A stretch of DNA of 64,000 nucleotides from Pleomorphomonas sp. PLEO (GCF_041320595.1 NZ_CP166625.1:2367501-2431500), one strand, 5' to 3'. Numbered from the stretch's first letter, positions 1-9,947 are shown. A program made the numbers and translations. Notes: generated by a model not told the origin, from the letters alone.

Positions 1-2562
1 GGCAAGGTGCAGCTGATCGGCGCCCAGGAGGAGCAGATCGATGTCACCTTCGTACCGGCCAAGCTCGCCGCTTACGGGCTCGATCCGGAAAAGATCATGG
101 CGGCGCTCAGCGCGCAGAACGCCGTGACGCCGGCCGGCATCATCCGCTATCCCGACGAGAAGGTGTCGCTGCGCGTCAGTGGCGCCTTTGCCTCGGAGGA
201 AAGTCTCAAGGCGGTGACGCTGCGTCTCGGCGACCGTTTCGTGCCGCTGTCCGATCTTGCCACCATCGCCCGCGTTGCCACCGACCCGCCATCCCCGCTG
301 TTTCGCAGCAACGGCGAGAAGGCGCTGGGCCTTGCCATTTCCATGGCGCCGACCGGCAATATCACCCAGTTCGGCGCCGCCCTGAAGGCGCGCATGGCCA
401 GCATCGAGGCGAAGCTGCCCTATGGCATCGACGTCCATCTGGTGGCCGACCAGTCCAAGGTGGTGGAAGGGGCGGTCAATGGCTTCGTGAAGGTGCTGGC
501 CGAAGCGATCGTCATCGTTCTCGCCGTGTCCTTCCTGTCGCTCGGCACCCGCGCCGGCCTGGTGGTGACGCTGTCCATTCCTCTTGTGCTGGCCCTGACC
601 TTCGTCGGCATGCAGCTTTTCGGCATCGGCCTGCAGCGCATTTCGCTGGGGGCGCTGATCATCGCGCTCGGCCTTCTGGTGGACGATGCGATGATCACCG
701 TCGAGGCGATGGTGTCGCGCCTCGAACTTGGCTGGGAGCCAACACGCGCCGCCAGCTATGCCTATGAATCGACGGCCTTCCCGATGCTGACCGGCACGCT
801 GGTGACCATCGCCGGCTTCCTGCCGGTCGGCTTTGCCGCTTCGAGCGCCGGCGAATATTGCTACTCGCTGTTCATGGTGGTGCTGATCTCGCTGACGGCG
901 TCCTGGATTGTCGCCGTGGTGTTTTCGCCGCTGATCGGAACCTGGGCGCTGCCGAAGCGGATCGATGGGGCCGGGCATGGCGAGGGGCGGCTCGGGCGCT
1001 TCTACGGCCGTCTCGTCGAGAGGCTCCTCGATCATGGGCTGACGACGGGCATCGCCGCCATCGCTCTCCTGGGGCTCTCGCTCTACGGTGCGACCAAGCT
1101 TCAGCAGCAGTTCTTTCCGCTTTCCGACCGGCCCGAACTTCTGGTCGATCTGACCTTGCCGCAAAACGCCTCGCTGGAGGCCACCGACCGGGCGACCCGG
1201 CGCGTCGAGGCGATGCTGCGCGGCGATCCCGAGGTGGACCATTTCTCCACTTACGTCGGCTCGGGCGCCATCCGCTTCTATCTGCCGATGGATGTGCTGC
1301 TCGATAACGACAACATTTCGCAGATCGTCGTGGTGGCCAAGGACGCCGAGCAGAGAGACGCGCTGAGGGCGAGGCTCGAGACCGCGTTCAAGGCCGATTT
1401 CCGCGACATCACGGCGCGCGTCAGCCAGCTCGAACTCGGGCCGCCGGTCGGCTGGCCCGTCAAGTATCGTGTCACCGGGCCGGACATCGCCAAGGTGCGC
1501 GATTACGCGATGCAGCTTGCCAACATCGTGGCCAAGAGTCCGCTCAGCCGTGGCGTCACTCTGACATCCGGCGAACCGCAGAAGGCGGTGCAGGTTGCCG
1601 TCAACCAGACGGAAGCCCGTGCCGTCGGGCTGTCGTCCCAGGATATCGCCAGCACGCTGGCCGTCATCTTCTCGGGCACCACGGTGACCGAAGTGCGCGA
1701 CGGCGATCGCTTCGTTCCGGTGGTGGTGCGCGCTACGCCGGACGCCCGGCGCGATATCGGCACCATCGCCAATCTGCAGATCACCGGCGCCAACGGCCGC
1801 AGCATCCCGTTGCGGCAGATTGCGACCCTCTCCTATGGCGTCGAGGATCCCATCATCTGGCGGCGGCAGCGCGAGCCGATCATCACCGTTGAGGCCGATA
1901 CGGTTGCCGGCGCCGAGGCGGCGACCGTGGTGAGCGATCTGGGGCCGGCGATCGCGCAATTCCGCGCCGGCTTGCCGCAAGGCTATGACGTGGCAGTGGG
2001 CGGCACGGTGGAGGAGGCGGACAAGGGCAACCAGTCGATCCTCGCCGTGGTGCCGATGATGCTGGCCGTCATGATCACGCTGCTGATGCTGCAGCTCCGG
2101 AGCTTCACGCGAACGACGATTGCCCTGTTGATGGCGCCGTTCGGCCTGATCGGCGTGGTTGGCGCCATGCTGCCCTCGGGCAGCGCCATGGGGTTCGTCG
2201 CCCAGCTCGGCGTCATTGCGTTGGCCGGCATGATCATCCGCAACGCCGTGATCCTGATCCAGGAAGTTGAGACCAACCGGGCGGCCGGGCTCGAGGCTCG
2301 CGAGGCGGTGACACGGGCTGCCCGCCACCGTTCCAGGCCCATTCTGCTGACGGCTCTCGCCGCCATCCTCGGCATGCTGCCGATCTCGCTTGAAACCTTC
2401 TGGGGCCCGATGGCCTTCGCTGTGATCGGCGGTTTGACGGCGGCCACCGTGCTGACGCTGACGCTGCTGCCGGCGGTTCTATTCGCCCTGACGAGCTACG
2501 AGCAGCGGCGGGCGAAGGTGGCAAGGCCCGCCGACGCAACGGGCGAGGGCCAAAGGACATGA
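1..2562 (+). CDS. RND (HAE1/AcrB-type) efflux permease, 5' partial
   Basis: This is the inner-membrane proton/drug antiporter subunit of a tripartite efflux pump. The reading frame is open to base 1, and about 850 C-terminal residues are visible, so roughly the first 180 of about 1030 are missing. It has the AcrB-like repeat plan: porter segments, then membrane blocks near residues 160-310 and 670-830. The motif ALGLLVDDAMI carries the Asp pair of the proton relay in TM4. In TM10 the usual AcrB Lys-Asn is Arg-Asn (GMIIRNAVIL), as in some HAE1 subclasses. The adaptor (MFP) gene would be expected upstream, outside the window. Substrate cannot be told. The next 350 bases hold a decayed copy of this gene's 3' end. 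Confidence 0.93.
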   Translation, partial: GKVQLIGAQEEQIDVTFVPAKLAAYGLDPEKIMAALSAQNAVTPAGIIRYPDEKVSLRVSGAFASEESLKAVTLRLGDRFVPLSDLATIARVATDPPSPLFRSNGEKALGLAISMAPTGNITQFGAALKARMASIEAKLPYGIDVHLVADQSKVVEGAVNGFVKVLAEAIVIVLAVSFLSLGTRAGLVVTLSIPLVLALTFVGMQLFGIGLQRISLGALIIALGLLVDDAMITVEAMVSRLELGWEPTRAASYAYESTAFPMLTGTLVTIAGFLPVGFAASSAGEYCYSLFMVVLISLTASWIVAVVFSPLIGTWALPKRIDGAGHGEGRLGRFYGRLVERLLDHGLTTGIAAIALLGLSLYGATKLQQQFFPLSDRPELLVDLTLPQNASLEATDRATRRVEAMLRGDPEVDHFSTYVGSGAIRFYLPMDVLLDNDNISQIVVVAKDAEQRDALRARLETAFKADFRDITARVSQLELGPPVGWPVKYRVTGPDIAKVRDYAMQLANIVAKSPLSRGVTLTSGEPQKAVQVAVNQTEARAVGLSSQDIASTLAVIFSGTTVTEVRDGDRFVPVVVRATPDARRDIGTIANLQITGANGRSIPLRQIATLSYGVEDPIIWRRQREPIITVEADTVAGAEAATVVSDLGPAIAQFRAGLPQGYDVAVGGTVEEADKGNQSILAVVPMMLAVMITLLMLQLRSFTRTTIALLMAPFGLIGVVGAMLPSGSAMGFVAQLGVIALAGMIIRNAVILIQEVETNRAAGLEAREAVTRAARHRSRPILLTALAAILGMLPISLETFWGPMAFAVIGGLTAATVLTLTLLPAVLFALTSYEQRRAKVARPADATGEGQRT

Positions 2563-2596
2563 GTGCCCCCAGCCCGTTGCCAATCAGGCAGTCATC

Positions 2597-2920
2597 ATGA
2601 AGGCGACTGAGGCAAAAGATTGTGAGGAAGGGCGGTTGGCTGCGAGCTGGCCGATCTTGCTCACCGCCTCGGCCGGCATCCTGGCCCTGTTGCCGATCTC
2701 GCTTGAGATCTTCTGGGGGACGATGCCCTTCGCTGTGATTGGCGGGCTGACGGCGGCCATCGTGTTGGCGCTGTTGCTGCTGCCGGCCATTCCTTTCCTC
2801 CTGACGCACCGTGAGCGGCGGCAAGCCGCGCGCCTTGCGATGCGATCGACCCCGACCAGAGCAGGAGACGACCTCCGTCCCGCTCTTTCCCGCCCGGAGG
2901 GCATGGATCATGATGAATAA
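2597..2920 (+). pseudogene. Fragment duplicating the C-terminus of the RND permease
   Basis: This 107-codon frame contains a 53-residue stretch (bases 2645-2803) matching the last membrane segments of the preceding permease (bases 2332-2490) at 39 of 53 positions by hand alignment. Shared blocks are PILLTA, LPISLE, FAVIGGLTAA and LLPA. Nothing before or after it looks like a transporter. There is no clear ribosome binding site, and the frame runs into the start of the next gene. I read it as the remnant of a tandem or divergent RND gene left by deletion. A translated small membrane peptide is possible but less likely. Confidence 0.7.
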
Positions 2921-3806
2921 GGCAACGGATCGTCAGGAAAAGTCAGCCGGTCGGCATTTGCCGGGCGGGCGGATCGCCGGGCGGACGATGTTGGCGGTGG
3001 CATCCGGCCTGTTGCTGACCGGGTGCGCCAGCGCGACGCTGGACGAAGCGGGATATCTTCGATCCTACGCCGATCTCAAACAGGAAAACGGGCTGCTGAC
3101 CAAGTCGCTCATCTCCGTCGACAAGCCCCGCGTCCTTGCCGCCACGACGGTCAATATCCTGCCGACGGCCTTTTCCAGCCATAGCGAGCCGCCGTTTACA
3201 GCCGAGCAGCGCGGACTGGTCGCCAATGCCGTCGATCGTAGTCTTTGCGAGGGGTTGAGCGAGCGCTTCACGGTCGTCCCGCTCTCGGCGCCGGCGGACG
3301 TCACCGTTCACGCCACCATCACCCATATGACGCCGACCGGCAAAGTCACCGCCGGCCTTTCCAAGGGCGCGTCGGTGGCGGCGATGGTGCTGCTGCCCGA
3401 GGTGCCGGTTCCGATTCCCCGCATTCCCATTGGCTTGGGCAGTCTGTCTCTCGAAGCCGAGGCCACGGATGCAACGGGCAGGCAATTGGCCGGCATGGTC
3501 TGGGCACGGGGCGCCAATGCGTTGACCGATCCCGGCCCGGTTGCCGACAACGGCGACGCCTATACTCTGGCCGGGGCTTTCGGCAGCGACTTCGGCACCC
3601 TGCTGGTGACCGGACTCTCACCGTTTGAGGGGATGCCTAGCCTTCCTTCGATGCAGGAGATCGGCACCTACTTCGGCAAGGACCCGAAATATGCCGCCTG
3701 CAAAGCTTTCGGCCGCAGCCCGGGACTCATCGGGACGATTGGCAACGAAGTCGGCGTGCCGCCGAGCTGGACCGACGCGGGGGCATCGCCCTCCGGCGGG
3801 ACATGA
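2910..3806 (+). CDS. DUF3313-type outer-membrane lipoprotein
   Basis: A predicted 298-residue lipoprotein. The start was set at the ATG at 2910 (or the adjacent one at 2913), 9 bases after a GGAGG. A longer frame upstream overlaps the RND fragment and is not needed. A hydrophobic segment ends in the lipobox LLLTGC, so Cys39 would be lipidated. The body (YLRSYADLK, VNILPTAFSS, LCEGLSERF) fits DUF3313, a family of periplasm-facing lipoproteins of unknown role. Being downstream of an RND pump is suggestive, but the family is not an established pump component. A hairpin follows at 3813-3837. Confidence 0.75.
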   Translation: MMNKATDRQEKSAGRHLPGGRIAGRTMLAVASGLLLTGCASATLDEAGYLRSYADLKQENGLLTKSLISVDKPRVLAATTVNILPTAFSSHSEPPFTAEQRGLVANAVDRSLCEGLSERFTVVPLSAPADVTVHATITHMTPTGKVTAGLSKGASVAAMVLLPEVPVPIPRIPIGLGSLSLEAEATDATGRQLAGMVWARGANALTDPGPVADNGDAYTLAGAFGSDFGTLLVTGLSPFEGMPSLPSMQEIGTYFGKDPKYAACKAFGRSPGLIGTIGNEVGVPPSWTDAGASPSGGT

Positions 3807-3812
3807 CGGAGC

Positions 3813-3839
3813 AACCGCCGCTGTGAGCGCGGCGGTTTC
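3813..3839. terminator. Hairpin between convergent genes
   Basis: AACCGCCGC (3813-3821) pairs perfectly with GCGGCGGTT (3829-3837). It lies between the convergent stops of the DUF3313 and DUF6481 genes. The T-run is short on either strand, so it is probably a bidirectional, weak terminator. Confidence 0.6.
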
Positions 3840-3869
3840 GATCCGGAAATTTGGCGGGCGAACTGGGTA

Positions 3870-4250
3870 TCAGGCCTGACGAGCTTTGCGGTTGGCGTAG
3901 CGCCGGTCGCGCTCGGCTTTGCGGGCCGCTTCGTCCTCGAAGACGCGGGCGATACGCGCCTTGTTGGTGGCTTCGCGCTCTTCGGCTTCGGCTCGGGCTG
4001 CCGCTGCGATGGCGGCTTCGCGCTCGGCCGCTTCAGCGGCGATGCGGTTCTGTTCTTCCAGCTTGATCCGCTCGCGTTCGGCGCGGCGCGCTTCCCGGGC
4101 TTCGGCAATCGCCAGGCGTTCGGCCTGCTTGGCTTCGCGCTCCGGCGCGGCCGCTGCGATGGCGGCGCGATAGGCCTCGAGCTGGGCCGCTTTGGCGTCT
4201 TTGGCGGCGCTACGACGGTCGTTAAGGTCTTTGTTCTTGACGGTTTTCAA
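3870..4250 (-). CDS. DUF6481 family protein, charged coiled-coil
   Basis: A 126-residue protein that is almost entirely Ala, Glu, Arg and Lys (runs such as AEAEEREATNKARIARVFED), predicted as one long helix or coiled coil. The N-terminus (MKTVKNKDLNDRRSAAKDAK) and the RYANRKAR end match my memory of the DUF6481 family, found mainly in Hyphomicrobiales and of unknown function. It is the last gene of a minus-strand group: cold-shock protein, small conserved protein, then this. No signal peptide or membrane segment is present. Confidence 0.8.
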   Translation of the reverse strand: MKTVKNKDLNDRRSAAKDAKAAQLEAYRAAIAAAAPEREAKQAERLAIAEAREARRAERERIKLEEQNRIAAEAAEREAAIAAAARAEAEEREATNKARIARVFEDEAARKAERDRRYANRKARQA

Positions 4251-4285
4251 ATATCTAGTCCTGTCTCAGGGTGTTACCGACGCGG

Positions 4286-4510
4286 TCAGGACCTGCCGGC
4301 TCGCTTGGTGGCGGGCTTGGCTGCCAGGGCGACGCTGTCCTGCTGTTCTTTGGCAAGACGGGCCTCGCGCAACCGCGTCGTCTTCTCGTTGCGGGCGACG
4401 GCGATCGAGTCAAGCTCTTCGAAGGCGCGTCCGCGCGCAAAGAACTGTGACTGTGTCTTGCCGAACGCGATCTCTGCCTGCTGACGCGGCTTGCTGTATT
4501 GCTCGGTCAT
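4286..4510 (-). CDS. Small conserved protein of unknown function (74 aa)
   Basis: The chosen start is the ATG at 4510, preceded by GAGGA. A longer frame to 4564 would run through the upstream terminator hairpin and is rejected. The protein begins MTEQYSKPRQQAEIAFGKTQ and ends in a basic Ala/Lys tail. It is soluble and helical. I recall similar short proteins in Hyphomicrobiales but know no function. It lies 35 bases before the DUF6481 gene and is probably co-transcribed with it. The terminator at 4546-4575 separates it partly from the cold-shock gene. Confidence 0.65.
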   Translation of the reverse strand: MTEQYSKPRQQAEIAFGKTQSQFFARGRAFEELDSIAVARNEKTTRLREARLAKEQQDSVALAAKPATKRAGRS

Positions 4511-4545
4511 CGGAGTCCTCGTGGGCTGCTCACCGGTTGGGTGGC

Positions 4546-4575
4546 AATAAAAAAGGCCAGGCAAATTGCCTGACC
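4546..4575 (-). terminator. Rho-independent terminator of the cold-shock gene
   Basis: Read on the minus strand, GGTCAGGC pairs with GCCTGGCC (8 bp, one G-U) around a 5-base loop and is followed directly by TTTTTTATT. It sits 70 bases after the cold-shock stop codon and just before the next start. Confidence 0.85.
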
Positions 4576-4644
4576 TCGTTTTGGTCTCATGCTCTCGGCA
4601 ATGCCAGTATATCCGTGGTCAATGGAAAGCAGATCCCGGATATA

Positions 4645-4854
4645 TCAGGCCGCCTGCAGATTGCTGGCCGACATCTTGCCCGACTTGCGGTCGGTTTCCA
4701 TGTCGTAGCTGACCTTCTGGCCTTCGACGAGTTCGCGCATGCCAGCGCGTTCGACGGCCGAGATGTGGACGAAAGCGTCCGGGCCGCCGTTATCCGGCTG
4801 AATGAAACCGAAGCCCTTGGTGGAGTTGAACCATTTTACGGTGCCAGTGGTCAT
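4645..4854 (-). CDS. Cold-shock protein, CspA family
   Basis: A 69-residue single-domain OB-fold RNA/ssDNA-binding protein. RNP1 (KGFGFIQ) and RNP2 (DAFVHIS) are both intact, along with the family opening GTVKWFN. The start at 4854 gives the canonical length; a longer frame to 4971 lies in the leader. It is expected to melt mRNA secondary structure at low temperature or in growth transitions. A strong promoter lies about 140-175 bases upstream, leaving the long leader typical of thermoregulated csp mRNAs, and a good terminator follows. Confidence 0.95.
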   Translation of the reverse strand: MTTGTVKWFNSTKGFGFIQPDNGGPDAFVHISAVERAGMRELVEGQKVSYDMETDRKSGKMSASNLQAA

Positions 4855-5242
4855 GATGAACCCTTTCCTAGCATGATTGAAAACCGTGGCGCAGAAGCGC
4901 CGCGGCGGGTGATAACGATGCTTTAAAGGGAGGATTCGTTCAAAACGCGATCGAAATCGCATTGTAACCAAAGCTCGGCAGCAAAAGATCGATGAGCGAT
5001 TGTATAGGCGATTTGGTTAGGACGGTCAAGCTTCAGTTTTGCAGTACCTGAAATTGTCTTGTGGCCTGCTCTCTTGGAGTGGCGAAAATCTTGTTTGATT
5101 TGTGACTGATCGCCTCTGTTGAGCGCGCGTTCGCATCGCTCCGGTCGGACCAACCGAGACAGCCAATCGGGTCGACCCATCCTGATCCCAAGCATTCGCT
5201 TGGCGGCGAGGGGAGAGGAGGTGAGTGAAGTGAACGATCTGC
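4855..5242 (-). other. Intergenic: long cold-shock leader and promoter
   Basis: This 388-base stretch has no supported gene. It holds the csp promoter and its leader (about 4855-4994). Such leaders often act as RNA thermosensors, but I did not resolve a fold. The part from 5030 to 5242 shows nothing I can name apart from the end of the kinase gene at its edge. Confidence 0.5.
5001..5029 (-). promoter_or_regulatory. Predicted sigma-70 promoter of the cold-shock gene
   Basis: On the minus strand, TTGACC (plus 5024-5029) is followed after exactly 17 bases by TATACA (plus 5001-5006). Transcription would start near 4994, giving a leader of about 140 bases before the csp ATG at 4854. Confidence 0.7.
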
Positions 5243-6241
5243 CTAAACAGCCAGCCTGTCGCCTTTCAGGTTAAGAACGACGATCACGCCCTCGGCGGAC
5301 CAGTCGTAGGTGACCGTCCCTCCGAGTCCTGAGACGCTTCGGCGGACCAGCTTGCTTCCATAGCCTTCCGCGGCTGCCAGAGGTTCCACCTGTGGTCCGC
5401 CGCGTTCCACCCATGTGAGTTCCAAGTCAGGACCAACGCTGTTGCCTGAAAGGTCGAGCGTTCCCGTGTCGACGGAGAGCGCGCCGTATTTCAGGGAATT
5501 TGTCGCCAGCTCGTGAATGACGAGAGACAGCGTCGTCGCAGCGGCATCGCCCACGCCCATGCGCGGGACCGCGACGCGGATGCGACCGCTGAAGGCTGCC
5601 AAGTCTTCGTAAGGGGAGAGCAGAACCGACAGAAGGTCGCCGAGGAGGGCCGACCGTCCCTGAGCGCCGGGAAGTGGCCGCACCAGATCATGCGCCCGGC
5701 CAAGGGCTGCCAGGCGCCCGGTCAACTCTTGCGCCATCTCCTTGGCGGTCGTAGTCGACTGCGAGGTGATGTTGGTCAGACCCGTCGCAATGGCCAGAAG
5801 GTTCTTGACCCGGTGACTCATTTCACCGGCCAGCAACTCGTTGCCTTCTTCGGCTTGTTTGCGTCCGGTCACATCCAGGAAAATCCCAAACACCTGATCA
5901 TCGCGATCGGCGACGTCGTCACCCAGGCCGCGCGCCGAGATCCAGCGGATCTCCTCTTCCGCCATGATTCGAAAGTCGATTTCGTAAGGCCCGACAATGC
6001 CGCGCGTACCAATGAAGGCCGCACGCACGCGATCCCGGTCGGCCGGGTGAATATGAGCGGACAGATCCTCGAACTTGACCTCTCCGTCTTTCACCAGCCC
6101 CCAAAGTCTGAAGCCCTGCTCGTCCATGGTAAAGCGATCGTCGTTGACGTTCCATGCCCACAAGGCGACGCCCGCCGCGTGGATGGCGCGACGCAAATTG
6201 GCTGTTTGCCACAGGGGATCGAGAGGGTCGCTAAAGGGCAT
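5243..6241 (-). CDS. PAS-domain HWE-family sensor histidine kinase
   Basis: A 332-residue cytoplasmic kinase, using the ATG at 6241; a TTG start at 6286 is possible but weaker. A PAS fold spans about residues 15-130, ending in the PAC motif (VFGIFLDVTGRKQAEE). The phosphoacceptor box is MSHRVKNLLA. The ATP domain has HELATNSLKYGAL and the diagnostic WVERGGP, placing it in the HWE/HisKA_2 class used for light, redox or general-stress sensing in alphaproteobacteria. No response regulator, PhyR or sigma factor gene adjoins, so the partner is unknown. There are no membrane segments; the signal is likely cytoplasmic. Confidence 0.9.
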   Translation of the reverse strand: MPFSDPLDPLWQTANLRRAIHAAGVALWAWNVNDDRFTMDEQGFRLWGLVKDGEVKFEDLSAHIHPADRDRVRAAFIGTRGIVGPYEIDFRIMAEEEIRWISARGLGDDVADRDDQVFGIFLDVTGRKQAEEGNELLAGEMSHRVKNLLAIATGLTNITSQSTTTAKEMAQELTGRLAALGRAHDLVRPLPGAQGRSALLGDLLSVLLSPYEDLAAFSGRIRVAVPRMGVGDAAATTLSLVIHELATNSLKYGALSVDTGTLDLSGNSVGPDLELTWVERGGPQVEPLAAAEGYGSKLVRRSVSGLGGTVTYDWSAEGVIVVLNLKGDRLAV

Positions 6242-6545
6242 AGGGCATCGCCTTATTGCTTCGCTTGTCGCAAAACTCTCAATCAAAGCCTGGCTTTTGA
6301 AGCGGATCGCAGCTGTTCGTTATATAGGTTGATGGCGCGGGCGCGCAAAATCGATCCGACTATTACGGTCCGGACTCTTTGGTGTCCAGAAGGGATAGCG
6401 GGCCGGTGGTTTGAAGCGGATTTGTCATAGCGGTTGGGGTTTGACCCCGAGCATCCGCCGATGTCCGGCTTTTTTGCTTTCCCTTGCGAGCCGTGCGGGC
6501 TAGAACCCCGGCTAAACCCTTACCCGCTCACCCGAAGGTTGCTCC
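6242..6545. other. Intergenic between divergent kinase and ettA
   Basis: This 304-base divergent region has no supported gene. An AT-rich patch (TTATATAGG near 6319) may carry the kinase -10 element. No convincing sigma-70 pair or GGAAC/CGTT-type EcfG promoter was recognised. Confidence 0.35.
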
Positions 6546-8201
<1,656 letters not shown>

Positions 8202-8208
8202 CAAGATC

Positions 8209-8234
8209 GGCCCGCCGCATGTGCGTGGCGGGCC
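8209..8234 (+). terminator. GC-rich hairpin after ettA
   Basis: GGCCCGCC (8209-8216) pairs perfectly with GGCGGGCC (8227-8234), and the stem extends by GC/GC with a bulged T. It starts 8 bases after the ettA stop. There is no T-run, so termination efficiency is uncertain. Confidence 0.5.
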
Positions 8235-8604
8235 AATCATGAAAGGTGAGGGGCCCCATGACCAAGGGCGCTTTCTGAGTGAACGGCTGGGCCCTTTTCA
8301 CCGGCCTATGGATCGCTCGGCCACCATTTGCACACATCATTGATCCGGAGCCACAGAAGCGGTGAGCTTCGGGCATCGTTCGTTGAAGGTGCTCCATCGT
8401 TCGGCACGAAGCCTCTTCCTCGGATTGAGGATTCAATCGCGACGTTTCAGCGACAAGCTTTTTTCGCTCGGGAGCGTGTTTCGCGCCAGCTGTAACCTCT
8501 ATGAAGCGCTCAAATATACATTCACGCCTTGTTCACTAGGCAGGATGCACAAACATGATAGGCTACACTGTGTTTGGAGTGCTGTTCGGAGTAAGAGGCC
8601 GCCC
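8235..8604. other. Intergenic upstream of the hicBA-like module
   Basis: About 370 bases without a supported gene. A frame in phase with the antitoxin extends back to 8362 but has no family resemblance. The segment 8500-8580 is AT-richer and probably holds the module promoter; TACACT at 8564-8569 could be a -10, but no good -35 matches it. Confidence 0.4.
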
Positions 8605-8856
8605 ATGAAAACCGAGTTTCTCGTTACCGCTACGTGGGACGACGAGGCCGAAGTTTGGGTTGCAACGAGCGACGATATCCCTGGTCTCGTAACGGAAGCG
8701 CCCAATCTCGATCTTCTGAGGGAACGCATACTGGCTGTTGTTCCGGAGCTTCTGGAAGACAACGTGCATCTGCTCAATGACGAACAATTGTCGGGTGGTG
8801 TTGTGAACATGTGCGTTCTTTCCGAGCTCAAGCTTGACGGAAGGCACGCCGCATAA
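8605..8856 (+). CDS. DUF1902/HicB-like antitoxin
   Basis: An 83-residue protein with the partial RNase H-like HicB fold: MKTEFLVTATWDDEAEVWVA followed by SDDIPGLVTEAPNLDLLRERI matches DUF1902. The start at 8605 follows AAGAGG; the longer in-frame extension upstream has no family match. There is no C-terminal DNA-binding domain, so autoregulation would need another factor. Its stop codon (8854-8856) abuts the toxin ATG at 8857 with no gap, implying coupled translation. Expected role: bind and neutralise the HicA-like toxin. Confidence 0.8.
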   Translation: MKTEFLVTATWDDEAEVWVATSDDIPGLVTEAPNLDLLRERILAVVPELLEDNVHLLNDEQLSGGVVNMCVLSELKLDGRHAA

Positions 8857-9054
8857 ATGGTTCGGGGCTTCTATGCCGATATAGTGGCAGCCCTAACCGA
8901 AGCCGGCTGCGCGTTCAGGCGCAACGGCAAAGGTGATCATCAGATTTGGTTCAGTCCAATTACCAACCGCACCTTTGCGGTCGATCGTGGGTGCTTGTCG
9001 CGGCACACAGCGAACGAGATCATGAAGCAGGCTGGTATAAACAAGAAGTTCTAG
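8857..9054 (+). CDS. HicA-like mRNA interferase toxin
   Basis: A 65-residue protein with the HicA double-stranded RNA-binding-like fold: an N-terminal helix (YADIVAALTEAGC), the strand pair with the active-site His (GKGDHQIWF), then the helix LSRHTANEIMKQAGI. HicA toxins cleave mRNA and block growth until sequestered by HicB. The order here is antitoxin first, the reverse of canonical hicAB. The TAG stop at 9052-9054 overlaps the opposing RES toxin stop (CTA, 9051-9053). Confidence 0.85.
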   Translation: MVRGFYADIVAALTEAGCAFRRNGKGDHQIWFSPITNRTFAVDRGCLSRHTANEIMKQAGINKKF

Positions 9055-9491
9055 CCGTCGAGCCACAGGCGGCTATCGAAGTCGAACGGCCGCTTGTCGA
9101 CAATCGAGAAGGCGCGGGCCTCAGGGTGCGCCGGGTTGATGAGAAGATTCCGGCTCTCGGGGACGATGGCCGACGGCGCGTCGAGGGCGGCCGTCCTGCC
9201 GGATGCAAGCCAGTCGTCACCGAACGCTTTGGGGTCGGCGGGTGCCACATCCACACGCTCTATGGAGGGGGATGTGGCGGCCTCTATTCGCATGAGAACG
9301 TAATCGTCGGGCAGAAGGTTCGGCGGCAGATCGAGGTGGACGCGGACTTCGAGCACGGCAAGGCTTGCTTCCGAGGCGGTGTAAACGACGGGCCGGCCGG
9401 GCGAGTTCCAGCGTCCTCCGGTGAGCAGCGCTCCGTAGCCGCTCAGATCGGCGTGGACACCCCGTGCGATGCGCCAGCAGACGAGGCTCAC
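9051..9491 (-). CDS. RES-domain toxin
   Basis: A 146-residue RES-family toxin. The Arg-Glu-Ser triad that names the family is visible: Arg in GGRWNSPG, Glu in ASEASLAVLEVRVH and Ser in PESRNLLINP. Characterised RES toxins degrade NAD+ or ADP-ribosylate metabolic enzymes. It starts with GTG at 9491, overlapping the antitoxin stop (GTGA), so the pair is translationally coupled. The stop overlaps that of the convergent hicA-like gene by sharing CTAG. Confidence 0.9.
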   Translation of the reverse strand: MSLVCWRIARGVHADLSGYGALLTGGRWNSPGRPVVYTASEASLAVLEVRVHLDLPPNLLPDDYVLMRIEAATSPSIERVDVAPADPKAFGDDWLASGRTAALDAPSAIVPESRNLLINPAHPEARAFSIVDKRPFDFDSRLWLDG

Positions 9492-9922
9492 GCTGCGATG
9501 CCGTAGGCGATGCGGTTGAGAAGATGCTCCACCTGCGTCGCGCCCTCGGTCGTATCAAGGAGCGACATTGGGGATACGCCGCCAAGCGGGCTTGTCTCCC
9601 TGCGGAGCCAAGCCGTAGCCTTCTCCGGAGAGCCGAAGGTCTCCTCGGCGAGGGCGATAACCTTGGCAGCCCGGACCAGGCGATCCGACTGTTCGGCCGT
9701 CAGTATCCCTGCCTTCTTGCGCCGCGTCAGGGTTTTTCGTGGCATGATGGCGAAGTCGATCTCCGTGAGCGACATCTTCCCGGCATCGACGAAGTGCTGG
9801 ACCGTGGCAGTCGGAAGCCCTGCCCGAACGGCGGCAATCAGGTCACCCGTGTTTCGAATGACTTTGCCAACCGTCCGCTCTCCGCCGATGATCTCAACAA
9901 CTTTGACTGCTTCGATTGACAT
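9488..9922 (-). CDS. Xre/MbcA/ParS-type antitoxin (DUF2384)
   Basis: A 144-residue antitoxin that precedes its RES toxin. The N-terminal half has an Xre-like helix set (GLPTATVQHFVDAGKMSLTE). The C-terminal DUF2384 part (FGSPEKATAWLRRETSPLGGVSPMSLLDT) normally binds the toxin active site. A perfect AAGGAGG lies just upstream of the ATG at 9922, giving strong antitoxin translation. It probably represses its own promoter at 9948-9976. Confidence 0.9.
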   Translation of the reverse strand: MSIEAVKVVEIIGGERTVGKVIRNTGDLIAAVRAGLPTATVQHFVDAGKMSLTEIDFAIMPRKTLTRRKKAGILTAEQSDRLVRAAKVIALAEETFGSPEKATAWLRRETSPLGGVSPMSLLDTTEGATQVEHLLNRIAYGIAA

Positions 9923-9947
9923 CGGACCTCCTTGGGCGTTCGCCTAT

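Noticed and set aside
8362-8604. N-terminal extension of the DUF1902/HicB-like antitoxin
   Set aside because: The in-frame extension has no DUF1902 similarity. The ATG at 8605 has AAGAGG before it and gives the normal family start.
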